From SIG454 sp045646365 (lineage in GTDB: Bacteria > Bacillota > Clostridia > Monoglobales > Monoglobaceae), in NCBI GenBank assembly GCA_045646365.1, contig JAZRKP010000010.1:1-64000 (forward strand): 64,000 bases of DNA, read 5' to 3'. Position 1 is the stretch's first letter; each line of letters begins with the position of its first letter. Positions 26,687 to 33,852 of the stretch are shown in pieces. The notes beneath the pieces were generated by a model. The model was not told the DNA's origin. It did not search any database and was given only the letters and a program-made list of their open reading frames with translations. Position numbers and translations under genes: made by a program.

Positions 26687-26961
26687 ATAACCCCTTTAAT
26701 AGAATTTAGAACAGTGTCTAATTTTTTGAGAACCTCATCAGCTGAGCTATTGTCCTCTCCAAGAGTGCTTCTTATTTCCTTGTAAGCCGAAACATCTCCG
26801 CTTGCCAAAGCTTTTGAGCAAAGGGCATAAGCCATTCCTAAACGGAAAGTAATGTCCTTTTCGGAAAAGCCGAGGTTTATGAGCTTATCTCTGACTTCGT
26901 CATTATCGATTTGCGTGTTCATAAGCTTGAGAATACAATTCTTAAGCTTTTTGTGTGCCAT
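26683..26961 (-). CDS. Small protein in the terminase small-subunit position
   Basis: A 92-aa helical protein starting MAHKKLKNCILKLMN (26961), 10 nt after a GAGGAG site; three upstream in-frame ATGs are possible. The sequence (NLGFSEKDITFRLGMAYAL) does not show the usual DNA-binding HTH of small terminases. It is the first gene of the operon and overlaps terL, so a role in packaging is inferred from position only. It may be a non-canonical terminase small subunit. Confidence 0.6.
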   Translation of the reverse strand: MAHKKLKNCILKLMNTQIDNDEVRDKLINLGFSEKDITFRLGMAYALCSKALASGDVSAYKEIRSTLGEDNSSADEVLKKLDTVLNSIKGVI

Positions 26962-26983
26962 AAGCATCACACTCCTCACCATA

Positions 26984-26989
26984 ATTATA
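26984..26989 (-). promoter_or_regulatory. Possible -10 of the phage-like operon
   Basis: TATAAT reads on the minus strand at 26989-26984, just upstream of the first phage-like gene. No -35 is found at normal spacing (TTGTGA is 24 nt away). The leader would be very short. The operon may therefore be weakly expressed or need an activator. Confidence 0.4.
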
Positions 26990-27044
26990 ATGAAAAAAAT
27001 GTGGTAAAAAGTGTCACAAAATTAAAAAAATGTCATAAAAATAA

Positions 27045-27073
27045 TTGACATCAATATCTTAAGGGTATATAAT
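27045..27073 (+). promoter_or_regulatory. cysK promoter
   Basis: Perfect TTGACA (27045-27050), a 17-nt spacer and perfect TATAAT (27068-27073). The leader is about 25 nt with no T-box or SAM riboswitch. Confidence 0.9.
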
Positions 27074-27103
27074 AATATATTATTTGGTATAATGAGGTAA
27101 AAA

Positions 27104-28030
27104 ATGATTTGTAATAATATTTTGGAAGCAATAGGAAACACCCCGATAATAAAACTGTCAAGAATGGCAGATACAAATGGTGCGGATATACTTGTGAAAT
27201 TTGAGGGCCTTAATGTGGGAGGGTCAATAAAAACAAGAACGGCGTATAATATGATACTTGATGCCGAGAAGAAAGGGCTTTTGAGCAAAGATACAATAAT
27301 CGTTGAGCCGACAAGCGGAAATCAGGGAATAGGCCTTGCCTTGGTTGGTGCAGTGAGAGGCTATAAAACAGTAATAATTATGCCCGATTCCGTTTCGGAA
27401 GAGCGAAGAAAACTGGTTGAGCATTACGGAGCAGAGGTTATCCTGATTCACGATGCAGGAAATATAGGTGCGTGTATAGAGGAATGTCTTGAAACAGCTC
27501 TGGAAATGCAGAGAAAAGATAAAAATGTGTTTGTTCCGCAACAGTTTGAAAACCCTGCAAACCCGCAAATACAAAGGGAACGAACAGCAATGGAAATTCT
27601 GGAACAAGTAAGCGGTCCAATCCACGGTTTTTGTTGCGGAATAGGAACAGGCGGAACAATAACAGGAATCGGCGAAGCTCTTAAAGAGAAAAATCCCGAT
27701 ATGGAGATTTGGGCAGTTGAGCCTGAAAACGCCGCCATTCTTTCAGGCGGTTCAATAGGAACACATATCCAAATGGGCATAGGTGACGGAATAATTCCTC
27801 AAATCCTGAACACAAAAATATATAACGATGTGTGTATCATAAAGGATGAAGAAGCCATAACCTGTGCAAAAGAGCTTGCTTCAAAGGAAGGCATTATGTG
27901 TGGAATATCAGGCGGAACAAATGTCGCAGCGGCAATAAAGCTTGCGAAAAAACTGGGTAAGGGTAAAACTGTGGTAACAGTCCTCCCCGATACAGCGGAA
28001 AGATATTTCTCCACCCCGTTGTTTGAATAA
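27104..28030 (+). CDS. cysK: Cysteine synthase A
   Basis: A 308-aa PLP enzyme that makes cysteine from O-acetylserine and sulfide. The catalytic lysine is in GGSIKTRTAYNMI near residue 43; TSGNQGIGLALV is the substrate loop, GTGGTITGIG the phosphate loop, and the final ISGGTNVAAA segment is normal. It has its own promoter and terminator. It forms the right border of the phage-like cluster. Confidence 0.96.
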   Translation: MICNNILEAIGNTPIIKLSRMADTNGADILVKFEGLNVGGSIKTRTAYNMILDAEKKGLLSKDTIIVEPTSGNQGIGLALVGAVRGYKTVIIMPDSVSEERRKLVEHYGAEVILIHDAGNIGACIEECLETALEMQRKDKNVFVPQQFENPANPQIQRERTAMEILEQVSGPIHGFCCGIGTGGTITGIGEALKEKNPDMEIWAVEPENAAILSGGSIGTHIQMGIGDGIIPQILNTKIYNDVCIIKDEEAITCAKELASKEGIMCGISGGTNVAAAIKLAKKLGKGKTVVTVLPDTAERYFSTPLFE

Positions 28031-28052
28031 TAAAGCTTGATTTAAAAGTGTC

Positions 28053-28110
28053 TGTAATAAAAACGGCAAGAGAAACATTGAGTTTCCCTTGCCGTTAAGT
28101 TTTGAAACAC
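28053..28110. terminator. Nested terminator between cysK and the esterase gene
   Basis: An inner 15-bp stem with one mismatch (28062-28076 with 28082-28096) is nested in an outer AAAGTGT/ACACTTT pairing that ends in T6. It lies between convergent genes and can serve both. Confidence 0.82.
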
Positions 28111-28114
28111 TTTT

Positions 28115-29074
28115 TTATAAATCACTTAAAAATTCAAAAGTCATATCGTTTGCACCCTTAAGTCCCTCGTGACCATATTCAGGGAATAAAACAACATTTT
28201 TCTTTGATGTTACTTTGTTATAAATTGCAAACTGTGTTGACGGCGGACAAGTCGTGTCCATAAGCCCCGTAAACATAAGAAGTTCAGCCTTCATACGCTT
28301 TGCAATATTCTGGAGGTCAATATATCCCAGTCTTTCAAAAATCTCATCCTCATGGCTGTGAGTGGGGTCAAAATGTCTGAAATAATAGTTAAGACCCTCA
28401 TAAGCACCCTTGTTTAAATCCATATTGCAAACTCTTTTATAGTCGGAAAGATAAGGATACCAAGGAGCACACTTCTTAATCTGCGGAACAAGACAAGCAC
28501 AAGCAACGGATAAAGCTCCGCCCTGAGAACCACCGGTAACACCAACACGATTCTCGTCAACATAATCAAGTCCCATTATGATTTTTGCAAGAAGTGCCGT
28601 GTCGAGATAAACATCTCTCATTAAAAGGTCGTGCTTGTCACCATCAAGACCTCTTGTAAAAGGTGTTGTATAAGTTGTTCCTGAAACTCCGCCAACATCT
28701 TCGGATTTCCCGCCCTGACCACGGGCATCCATAAATGCAACCACATAGCCCTGTGAAACATAAGGTAAAAGGTCTTTCCATTCACAGGATGAGCCTGAAA
28801 GGCCGTGGAACATTAAAACGGCAGGAACCTTTCCTTCAATGTTTTTAGGCATAGCAACCTTTGCATATATCCTTGCATTTTTTGTCCCTGTGTAATAAAG
28901 CTCAAACATATCCGCAATCTTTGAGGGATATTCTTTTTTGATAAACTCAGCTTTCGGGTCCAAAGCATTCATTTCAGCAAGGGCATCGCCCCAATATTCA
29001 TCAATGTCCTCAGGACAAGGTGATGACCCCTGATATTCATAAAGTTTTTCGACAGGCATATCAACTAATGGCAT
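28115..29074 (-). CDS. Acetyl-xylan esterase family protein (AXE1-like, CE7)
   Basis: A 319-aa alpha/beta hydrolase that removes acetyl groups from xylo-oligosaccharides or cephalosporin C. The start at 29074 (MPLVDMPVEKLYEYQGSSPCP) follows AAAGGAG. The catalytic serine lies in VGVTGGSQGGALS, with FTGLMDTTCPP holding the Asp and EYGHEGLKG the His. GRGQGGKSED is the family's RGQ motif (DARGQGGKS). No signal peptide, so it acts inside the cell. It fits with the beta-galactosidase and DUF4091 genes further on. Confidence 0.9.
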   Translation of the reverse strand: MPLVDMPVEKLYEYQGSSPCPEDIDEYWGDALAEMNALDPKAEFIKKEYPSKIADMFELYYTGTKNARIYAKVAMPKNIEGKVPAVLMFHGLSGSSCEWKDLLPYVSQGYVVAFMDARGQGGKSEDVGGVSGTTYTTPFTRGLDGDKHDLLMRDVYLDTALLAKIIMGLDYVDENRVGVTGGSQGGALSVACACLVPQIKKCAPWYPYLSDYKRVCNMDLNKGAYEGLNYYFRHFDPTHSHEDEIFERLGYIDLQNIAKRMKAELLMFTGLMDTTCPPSTQFAIYNKVTSKKNVVLFPEYGHEGLKGANDMTFEFLSDL

Positions 29075-29124
29075 AATAAATTCTCCTTTGTAAAATAATG
29101 TATTGTCTGTTTTAATCAAGCATA

Positions 29125-29153
29125 ATTATATCATAAAGTCTTTTAAATATCAA
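29125..29153 (-). promoter_or_regulatory. Promoter of the esterase gene
   Basis: On the minus strand, TTGATA (29153-29148), 17-nt spacer and TATAAT (29130-29125) with TATGA before it. Confidence 0.7.
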
Positions 29154-29172
29154 TACAATTATTAGAAATATT

Positions 29173-29868
29173 TTACCTGTGCTTTTGGTTAATATATCTC
29201 GCTAAATAAACAACAGGCGTGTCAAGAAGTGAGGTTGCAATATATATAATATAGGTAGATAAAATTATTGAGAACAGGGTTTTGGAATCATAAACGCCGT
29301 AGAAGGCAAAAAGATTAAATAAAATAGCGTTTATAAGTTGCGAAGTAAGAGTTGCAACATTATTTCTCAACCACAGAAATCGTCTGCCGTTTCCGCATTT
29401 GTTCTCTGTAAATGCCCAAAGCTTGTGATAAATCCAGACATCAAGGAACTGCGCAACAATGTAAACGGCAAACCCAGCAAACATAACTCTTGGTGTGTTT
29501 GAAAAGATTACGGCAAATGCTGGGAAAGCGAAATCGTTTGCTGACGGAGTAAACGAAAGCCAGAATTTTGTAATAATAATAAACATGAGGGAAACAGCAA
29601 TTCCCAAATATACCGCCTTGTTTGCAGCTTTTTTACCGTGATTTTCGCTGAGAATATCAGTAACAAGAAAGGTGGAAGCGAACATAATATTTCCGAGAGT
29701 CTGCTCCAGAGCAAAAGCATCAACAATCAGCAAAACCTCAATATTTGCCGCAACTGTTGCAAAGGCAGTCCAAGCATATAACCCGGATTTACCAAATAAC
29801 CGATAAAAAATGAGAGTTGCTCCGTATATAACGAGCAGGTTTAAAATAAGTAAAAGTTCATTATTCAT
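29173..29868 (-). CDS. Queuosine precursor transporter (YhhQ/VUT family)
   Basis: A 231-aa membrane protein with about six hydrophobic segments. DILSENHGKKAANKAVYLG and VAQFLDVWIYHKLW are hallmarks of the VUT/COG1738 family that imports queuosine precursors such as preQ0 or preQ1. The start follows CAAGGAG. The probable preQ1-I riboswitch and terminator just upstream support this function. Confidence 0.93.
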   Translation of the reverse strand: MNNELLLILNLLVIYGATLIFYRLFGKSGLYAWTAFATVAANIEVLLIVDAFALEQTLGNIMFASTFLVTDILSENHGKKAANKAVYLGIAVSLMFIIITKFWLSFTPSANDFAFPAFAVIFSNTPRVMFAGFAVYIVAQFLDVWIYHKLWAFTENKCGNGRRFLWLRNNVATLTSQLINAILFNLFAFYGVYDSKTLFSIILSTYIIYIATSLLDTPVVYLARYINQKHR

Positions 29869-29889
29869 AATTTTTCTCCTTGAAACAGG

Positions 29890-29916
29890 AAAAAGGGCGC
29901 AATAATGCCACCCTTT
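29890..29916 (-). terminator. Expression-platform terminator of the preQ1 riboswitch
   Basis: On the minus strand AAAGGGTGGC and GCGCCCTTT form a hairpin of about eight base pairs followed by TTTTCC. It comes after the aptamer tail and before the yhhQ ribosome site, so it would end transcription when preQ1 is bound. Confidence 0.7.
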
Positions 29917-29921
29917 TAAAA

Positions 29922-29963
29922 TCCCGTAGTTTTGTTTTAAGACAGGATGGTTTCGAACTGTCT
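29922..29963 (-). ncRNA. Probable preQ1-I riboswitch
   Basis: On the minus strand AGACAG (29963-29958) pairs with CTGTCT (29945-29940), enclosing the 12-nt loop TTCGAAACCATC. An A-rich tail TTAAAACAAAACTACGG follows. This matches the small class I preQ1 aptamer (stem, TTC-type loop, A-rich tail that folds into the groove) and closely resembles the Thermoanaerobacter type. It precedes a queuosine-precursor transporter and a terminator. The fold has not been computed. Confidence 0.75.
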
Positions 29964-29979
29964 GTTATTGAATTTAAAA

Positions 29980-30789
29980 TTATTCTTCGTCGTTTTTGTC
30001 AGCTTTTGCGTAAGAAACAACTAAACGGCGGTTAGGCTCTTCGCCAACACTGTAAGTTTTGATTCTCTTGTCATGCTGGAGAGTAGAGTGTATAATTCTT
30101 CTCTCGTTAGGAGACATCGGCTCAAGAGTAATGTCCTCTTTGTCTTTAATAACTCTTCTCTGAAGACCTCTTGCAAGACGAACAAGAGTTTCCTCTCTCT
30201 TTGAACGGTAGTTTTCAGTGTCAACACTAACCTTGATGTACTGTCCTTTACCCTTGTTAACATAAAGGCTTGTGAGATACTGAACAGCGTCAAGAGTGTC
30301 GCCTCTCTTACCGATTAAAAGACCCATCTTGTCTCCGGAAACATCAAGAGAAATTGTGTTGCCGTCAAGCTTAACGACAATGTTTGCATTAAGACCGATT
30401 CTCTTTAAAGTTTCAGCGAGGAACCACTTAGCATCATCAACGCTTTCCTTAGGAATAACAAAGTCAGCACGGCTTTCTCTCTCAGGCTTTTTCTCAGCCT
30501 TAGGAGCTTCCTTTTTCTCAACAGGAGCCTCAGTTTTCTTTTCTTCTTTAACCTTATCGTCCTTTTTAGGAGCGGGTTTTTTCTCTTTTTTAGCCTCTTC
30601 GGCCTCAGCCTCTTTAGTAACCCAGGCAACAATGTCAACCTCGGAACCAACAAGGAACTTCATAAGCCCCTTACCAACTTCACGAGTAACCTCATAAGAG
30701 AGTTCTTCAGGTGTAACGCCCAATTCTTCTGCCGCAAGAGCAAGAGCGTCGTTAATGTTTTTTGCGCTTTTTTCGATTTTCCTTAACAT
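29980..30789 (-). CDS. jag: RNA-binding protein KhpB/Jag
   Basis: A 269-aa protein. Residues 1-52 are the Jag N-terminal domain (EKSAKNINDALALAAEELGV). A Lys/Glu/Pro-rich linker spans about 60-105. A KH domain follows (MGLLIGKRGDTLDAVQYLTS) and then the R3H domain (TLEPMSPNERRIIHSTLQ with the R-x3-H). It binds RNA with KhpA and affects cell division in relatives. It follows yidC with a 38-nt overlap, the classic SpoIIIJ-Jag pair. Confidence 0.96.
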   Translation of the reverse strand: MLRKIEKSAKNINDALALAAEELGVTPEELSYEVTREVGKGLMKFLVGSEVDIVAWVTKEAEAEEAKKEKKPAPKKDDKVKEEKKTEAPVEKKEAPKAEKKPERESRADFVIPKESVDDAKWFLAETLKRIGLNANIVVKLDGNTISLDVSGDKMGLLIGKRGDTLDAVQYLTSLYVNKGKGQYIKVSVDTENYRSKREETLVRLARGLQRRVIKDKEDITLEPMSPNERRIIHSTLQHDKRIKTYSVGEEPNRRLVVSYAKADKNDEE

Positions 30790-31810
30790 CTATAAATTCT
30801 CCTTTAAATTCATTTTCAATTTTAGGCATAACAAGCTTGTTCATAACCACGAGCTGAATAAGCTGATAAACATTGCTGATAATCCAGTAAAGACCGAGAG
30901 CCGCAGGGAATGAGAATGTAAACCACGCGGAGATAATTGGCATCATAATGGTCATACTTTGCATTGGATTAGGCTGTTCCTGTGTCTTCTCGCTTTCGGG
31001 AAGAATAACATTTTTGTCAACCTTGTTACGATTAGCCCCCTGCATAAATCTGGACGCAAGCCAAGAACTTAATCCTGAACCGAGCGGGATAAGCCAAAGC
31101 GCCGCATCGTGCCATGAAAGGGTGGAGAAATCCATTGTAACAAGCTTCCAAAGCTTACCGAGGTTAGGGGTTTCAGCAAGGTTTAAACCGAGAAATGTAA
31201 AGTCAACTGCCTTGAAATCGAGGGAAGAAATTGCCCCGAGTCCGTTAGCCTTTGCGGTTTCACCAACAAAATTAAAGAGTGTTTTCTCGTGGTGGATAAG
31301 CTGTGCAATCTGAATTTCGTAGTTAGCGTAGTTATTTCCCGTAAGCTTACCGCCGTCTTTAAAGAGTTCTGCAAGGTCCCCGATTAAAGCGTCAGGATTA
31401 AGAACTGCCCAATCGTTGAAGTTAACGATAAGAAGTGCCTGTTCCGAAATATCTCTTATACCCATCATATAAGTGATAGGCTGACGGATTACCCAGTAAA
31501 GGGCAATAATAATCGGAAACTGAATAAGCATAGGCAGACAACCGCTTGTAGGACTGATTTTATACTGGCGGTATACCTTCATGATTTCGCTGTTAAGCTT
31601 TTCTTTATCATTTGCATACTTTTTCTGAAGCTGGTTTAAGACAGGCTGAACCTGTTGCATTCTCGCAGTAGACTTTCTCTGCTTCAAATCGAGCGGAGAG
31701 AGCGCAAACTTGATAAGAAATGTAAATAAAATAATTGAAACACCGTAATTCCCGATAATATTATAAAGGAAACCGAGAATTGCGCCAAAAAATATTCTGA
31801 TATATTCCAT
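30752..31810 (-). CDS. yidC: Membrane protein insertase YidC/SpoIIIJ
   Basis: A 352-aa OxaA-family insertase with about five hydrophobic segments that puts small proteins into the membrane alone or with Sec. GVSIILFTFLIKFALSPLDL holds the first membrane helix, MQQVQPVLNQLQKKYANDKE is the conserved cytoplasmic loop, SPTSGCLPMLIQFPIIIAL the next. It has no lipobox at the start. A long loop around residues 110-215 looks larger than in Bacillus. It overlaps jag by 38 nt and follows yidD by 30 nt. Confidence 0.95.
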   Translation of the reverse strand: MEYIRIFFGAILGFLYNIIGNYGVSIILFTFLIKFALSPLDLKQRKSTARMQQVQPVLNQLQKKYANDKEKLNSEIMKVYRQYKISPTSGCLPMLIQFPIIIALYWVIRQPITYMMGIRDISEQALLIVNFNDWAVLNPDALIGDLAELFKDGGKLTGNNYANYEIQIAQLIHHEKTLFNFVGETAKANGLGAISSLDFKAVDFTFLGLNLAETPNLGKLWKLVTMDFSTLSWHDAALWLIPLGSGLSSWLASRFMQGANRNKVDKNVILPESEKTQEQPNPMQSMTIMMPIISAWFTFSFPAALGLYWIISNVYQLIQLVVMNKLVMPKIENEFKGEFIDVKENRKKRKKH

Positions 31811-31840
31811 TATATTTCCTCTTTTTTCTGTAATAAGTAT

Positions 31841-32068
31841 TTAAGGTTCGTCAAAACCGCCCTTGCTGAGCGGATTACAGCGAAGAATTCTCCATAAGCT
31901 TTTGACCGAGCCTTTAAAAGGTCCGTATTTACGAATAGCCAAAATAGCATATTGCGAGCAGGTAGGATAATATTTACAACAAGGAGTTTTCCTTGGCGAA
32001 ATATATTTTCTGTAAAATCTGACGGGGAGAATAAGCAACTCTCCAATAAAAGAGGAAAATCTATTCAT
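31841..32068 (-). CDS. yidD: Membrane protein insertion efficiency factor YidD
   Basis: A 75-aa protein of the YidD family, with FYRKYISPRKTPCCKYYPTC and LWRILRCNPLSKGGFD. The three closely placed cysteines and the GGFDEP end are typical. It assists YidC. It overlaps rnpA by 8 nt. Confidence 0.96.
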   Translation of the reverse strand: MNRFSSFIGELLILPVRFYRKYISPRKTPCCKYYPTCSQYAILAIRKYGPFKGSVKSLWRILRCNPLSKGGFDEP

Positions 32069-32399
32069 TCAAAACACCCAGATTCTTCACCGCAGACATA
32101 AATGCCGATAAAAGGGAATCGTAAGGCACCGTTGCAGTCTTTGCGCGAGCAACAATAACAAAATCGTACCCCGTTTTAAGGATAGGAAGGTTTGTCCGAT
32201 AAAGTTCACGAATACGCCGTTTAGCACGATTTCTGACAACAGCCTTGCCGATTTTCTTGCTGGCGGTTATACCAAGTCTGTTAAAACTCTGCCCATTCTT
32301 CTTAACATAAATAATTAAGGAAGGCGAAACAACAGACTTCCCTTTTTTATATAATTTCTGAAACTGCCCGTCACGGTCTAAACTGATAATAACACCCAT
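32061..32399 (-). CDS. rnpA: Ribonuclease P protein component
   Basis: A 112-aa protein subunit of RNase P, which trims the 5' end of tRNA precursors. The RNR motif is visible in VVRNRAKRRIRELYR, and the central strand LIIYVKKNGQSFNRLGITAS is normal. It lies in the conserved rpmH-rnpA-yidD-yidC order. Confidence 0.97.
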   Translation of the reverse strand: MGVIISLDRDGQFQKLYKKGKSVVSPSLIIYVKKNGQSFNRLGITASKKIGKAVVRNRAKRRIRELYRTNLPILKTGYDFVIVARAKTATVPYDSLLSAFMSAVKNLGVLNE

Positions 32400-32410
32400 A
32401 ATTCTTCAAA

Positions 32411-32440
32411 AAAAGTCAAAAAGACGCCAAAAGGCGTCTT
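32411..32440 (-). terminator. Hairpin between rpmH and rnpA
   Basis: AAGACGCC and GGCGTCTT (32421-32440) form an 8-bp hairpin with an A4/T4 loop; on the minus strand it is followed by TTTGACTTTTTTT. Its upstream arm overlaps the rpmH stop codon, so it can limit how much rnpA is made relative to ribosomal protein L34. Confidence 0.8.
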
Positions 32441-32573
32441 AGGCTGACAATCTCTTTCTGCCTTTTAATCTTCTTCTGGCCAAAACCTTACGGCCATTCT
32501 TTGTTGCCATTCTCTTTCTAAAGCCATGTTCCATTGAACGATGTCTTTTCTTTGGCTGAAATGTTCTAAGCAT
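32439..32573 (-). CDS. rpmH: 50S ribosomal protein L34
   Basis: A 44-aa very basic protein, MLRTFQPKKRHRSMEHGFRK at the start and ending GRKRLSA. All the conserved L34 features are present (RTFQPKKR, HGFRKRMATKNGRKVLARRR). It follows an AGGAGGT site. It opens the conserved rpmH operon. Confidence 0.98.
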   Translation of the reverse strand: MLRTFQPKKRHRSMEHGFRKRMATKNGRKVLARRRLKGRKRLSA

Positions 32574-32653
32574 TGTAGTACCTCCTGTTCAATAAATTGG
32601 TATAAGCACTTTTGTCGATGCAAAAGTTAATTATATACAAAAGCAGTATTTCA

Positions 32654-32682
32654 ATTTTACCACACAAGTTCTAATTTGTCAA
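32654..32682 (-). promoter_or_regulatory. rpmH promoter
   Basis: On the minus strand TTGACA (32682-32677), a 17-nt spacer ending TGTGG, and TAAAAT (32659-32654). Confidence 0.8.
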
Positions 32683-32730
32683 TAGATTTCGTAATTTTTT
32701 CAAATTTTTAAAAATTTTTAAAAAAAAGTG

Positions 32731-32783
32731 TTGACAAATCTCAAATAATGTGGTAAAGTAATAACAGTAACGATTACTATTAT
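32731..32783 (+). promoter_or_regulatory. perR promoter and operator-like dyad
   Basis: TTGACA (32731-32736), a 17-nt spacer ending TGTGG, and TAAAGT (32754-32759). Directly after it, AGTAA-CGA-TTACT (32766-32778) with A/T-rich extensions forms an imperfect dyad spanning about 32760-32783. It resembles a Per/Fur box and suggests autoregulation. Confidence 0.7.
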
Positions 32784-32803
32784 CGGATACAAGGAGGGAG
32801 GAT

Positions 32804-33190
32804 ATGAAAGTAACCAAACACAGTCACCAACGGGATAAAATTCTTGATGTGCTGAAAAATACGAAAACACATCCATCTGCCAGTGATATATATGAAGCAG
32901 TTCGGATAGAAATTCCCAATATAAGCCTGGGGACGGTTTACAGAAACCTTGCAAAGCTCAGTGAAATGGGACATATCCTCAAACTGGATGTTGGAACAGG
33001 AACAGAGCATTTTGACGGAGACATTTCTTCTCATTATCACATAGTATGTCAGGGATGTGGGAAGATTACGGATGTGTATGAACACGAAGAAAGTCTTAAT
33101 GAGCTTGCCGGAAAATATTTCGGCGGAAAAATTAAATCACATTCATTAGTTTTTTACGGAGAATGTGAAGAATGTATAGAAAATATTTAA
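32804..33190 (+). CDS. PerR-like Fur-family peroxide-sensing repressor
   Basis: A 128-aa Fur-superfamily protein. The winged helix lies in the first 80 residues (HPSASDIYEAV and LGTVYRNLAKLSEMG). HFDGDISSHYHIVC holds the regulatory metal residues; two CxxC pairs (CQGC and CEEC) bind structural zinc. Gene context (rubrerythrin follows by 35 nt) and the SHYHIVC pattern favour PerR over Fur or Zur. In relatives it derepresses peroxide defence on Fe-catalysed histidine oxidation. Confidence 0.88.
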   Translation: MKVTKHSHQRDKILDVLKNTKTHPSASDIYEAVRIEIPNISLGTVYRNLAKLSEMGHILKLDVGTGTEHFDGDISSHYHIVCQGCGKITDVYEHEESLNELAGKYFGGKIKSHSLVFYGECEECIENI

Positions 33191-33225
33191 AATTTATATA
33201 ACTAATTTAATGGAGGAAAATTATT

Positions 33226-33777
33226 ATGAAAAAATTTGTATGTCAGGTTTGCGGCTATATTCACGAGGGAGAAACAGCACCGGAAAAGTGCCCACAGTGC
33301 GGAGTTCCGGCTGATAAGTTTTCAGTAATGGAAGAAGGAAAACTCAACTTCGTATGTGAACATGTTATCGGTGTTGGTGCAAAGGACCAGATTGAAATGG
33401 ATGTATATGAAGGACTCAAAGCTAACTTTGAAGGCGAATGCTGTGAGGTTGGAATGTATATAGCAATGAGCCGTCAGGCTATCCGTGAAGGCTATCCTGA
33501 AATCGGGGCTTTTTATCTCCAGGCAGCATTAGAAGAAGCAGAACACGCAGCTAAATTTGCTGAACTTTTGGGCGAAGTTGTCCATGCAGACACAAAGAAA
33601 AATCTTCAGCTCAGAACAGAAGCGGAATGTGGAGCAACAGCAGGTAAGTTTGAGCTTGCTAAGAGAGCAAAGGAACTTGGATATGATGCAATCCACGACA
33701 CAGTTCACGAAATGGCAAAAGACGAAGCTCGACATGGAAAAGGCTTTGAAGGACTTTTGAAGAGATATTTTGGTTAA
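33226..33777 (+). CDS. Reverse rubrerythrin
   Basis: A 183-aa protein with an N-terminal rubredoxin-like domain (CQVCGYIHEGETAPEKCPQC) and a C-terminal di-iron ferritin-like domain (ALEEAEHAAKFAELLGE and KDEARHGKGFEGLL). The order is reversed from classical rubrerythrins, as in clostridial reverse rubrerythrin, which reduces hydrogen peroxide to water using NADH-derived electrons. It forms an operon with perR. A diverged copy of its last 17 codons is found at 41019-41072. Confidence 0.95.
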   Translation: MKKFVCQVCGYIHEGETAPEKCPQCGVPADKFSVMEEGKLNFVCEHVIGVGAKDQIEMDVYEGLKANFEGECCEVGMYIAMSRQAIREGYPEIGAFYLQAALEEAEHAAKFAELLGEVVHADTKKNLQLRTEAECGATAGKFELAKRAKELGYDAIHDTVHEMAKDEARHGKGFEGLLKRYFG

Positions 33778-33804
33778 TCTAAAACCTTGAAATAACAACG
33801 GATT

Positions 33805-33848
33805 TGAAACCCCTTGACAATAGGTAACACCTACTGTTGAGGGGCTTT
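33805..33848 (+). terminator. Terminator after rubrerythrin
   Basis: CCCCTTGACAATAGGT and ACCTACTGTTGAGGGG form a long hairpin with a few wobble pairs, loop of about 3 nt, then CTTTT. Confidence 0.75.
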
Positions 33849-33852
33849 TGGC

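Larger units (their letters stand above)
15680..26982 (-). mobile_element. Compact phage-particle cluster (prophage remnant or GTA-like)
   Basis: Sixteen genes on the minus strand, almost all overlapping or separated by fewer than 70 nt, run from terminase to endolysin in the standard siphovirus order. Packaging, head, connector, tail, baseplate and lysis modules are all present. No integrase, excisionase, repressor, replication or antirepressor gene is present, and no attachment-site repeat is obvious at the ends. The borders are cysK on one side and ordinary host genes on the other. The large terminase appears to have intact catalytic residues. Confidence 0.85.

Noticed and set aside
15632..27060. 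Attachment-site direct repeats at the ends of the phage-like cluster
   Set aside because: I compared the two flanks by eye and found no shared repeat longer than A/T-rich runs.
30405..30653. A Lys/Arg-rich open frame on the minus strand
   Set aside because: It is a frame-shifted shadow of the Lys/Glu/Pro-rich linker of Jag.
32574..32803. Replication origin beside rpmH
   Set aside because: No cluster of DnaA boxes and no dnaA or dnaN gene is seen; the region is explained by two divergent promoters.
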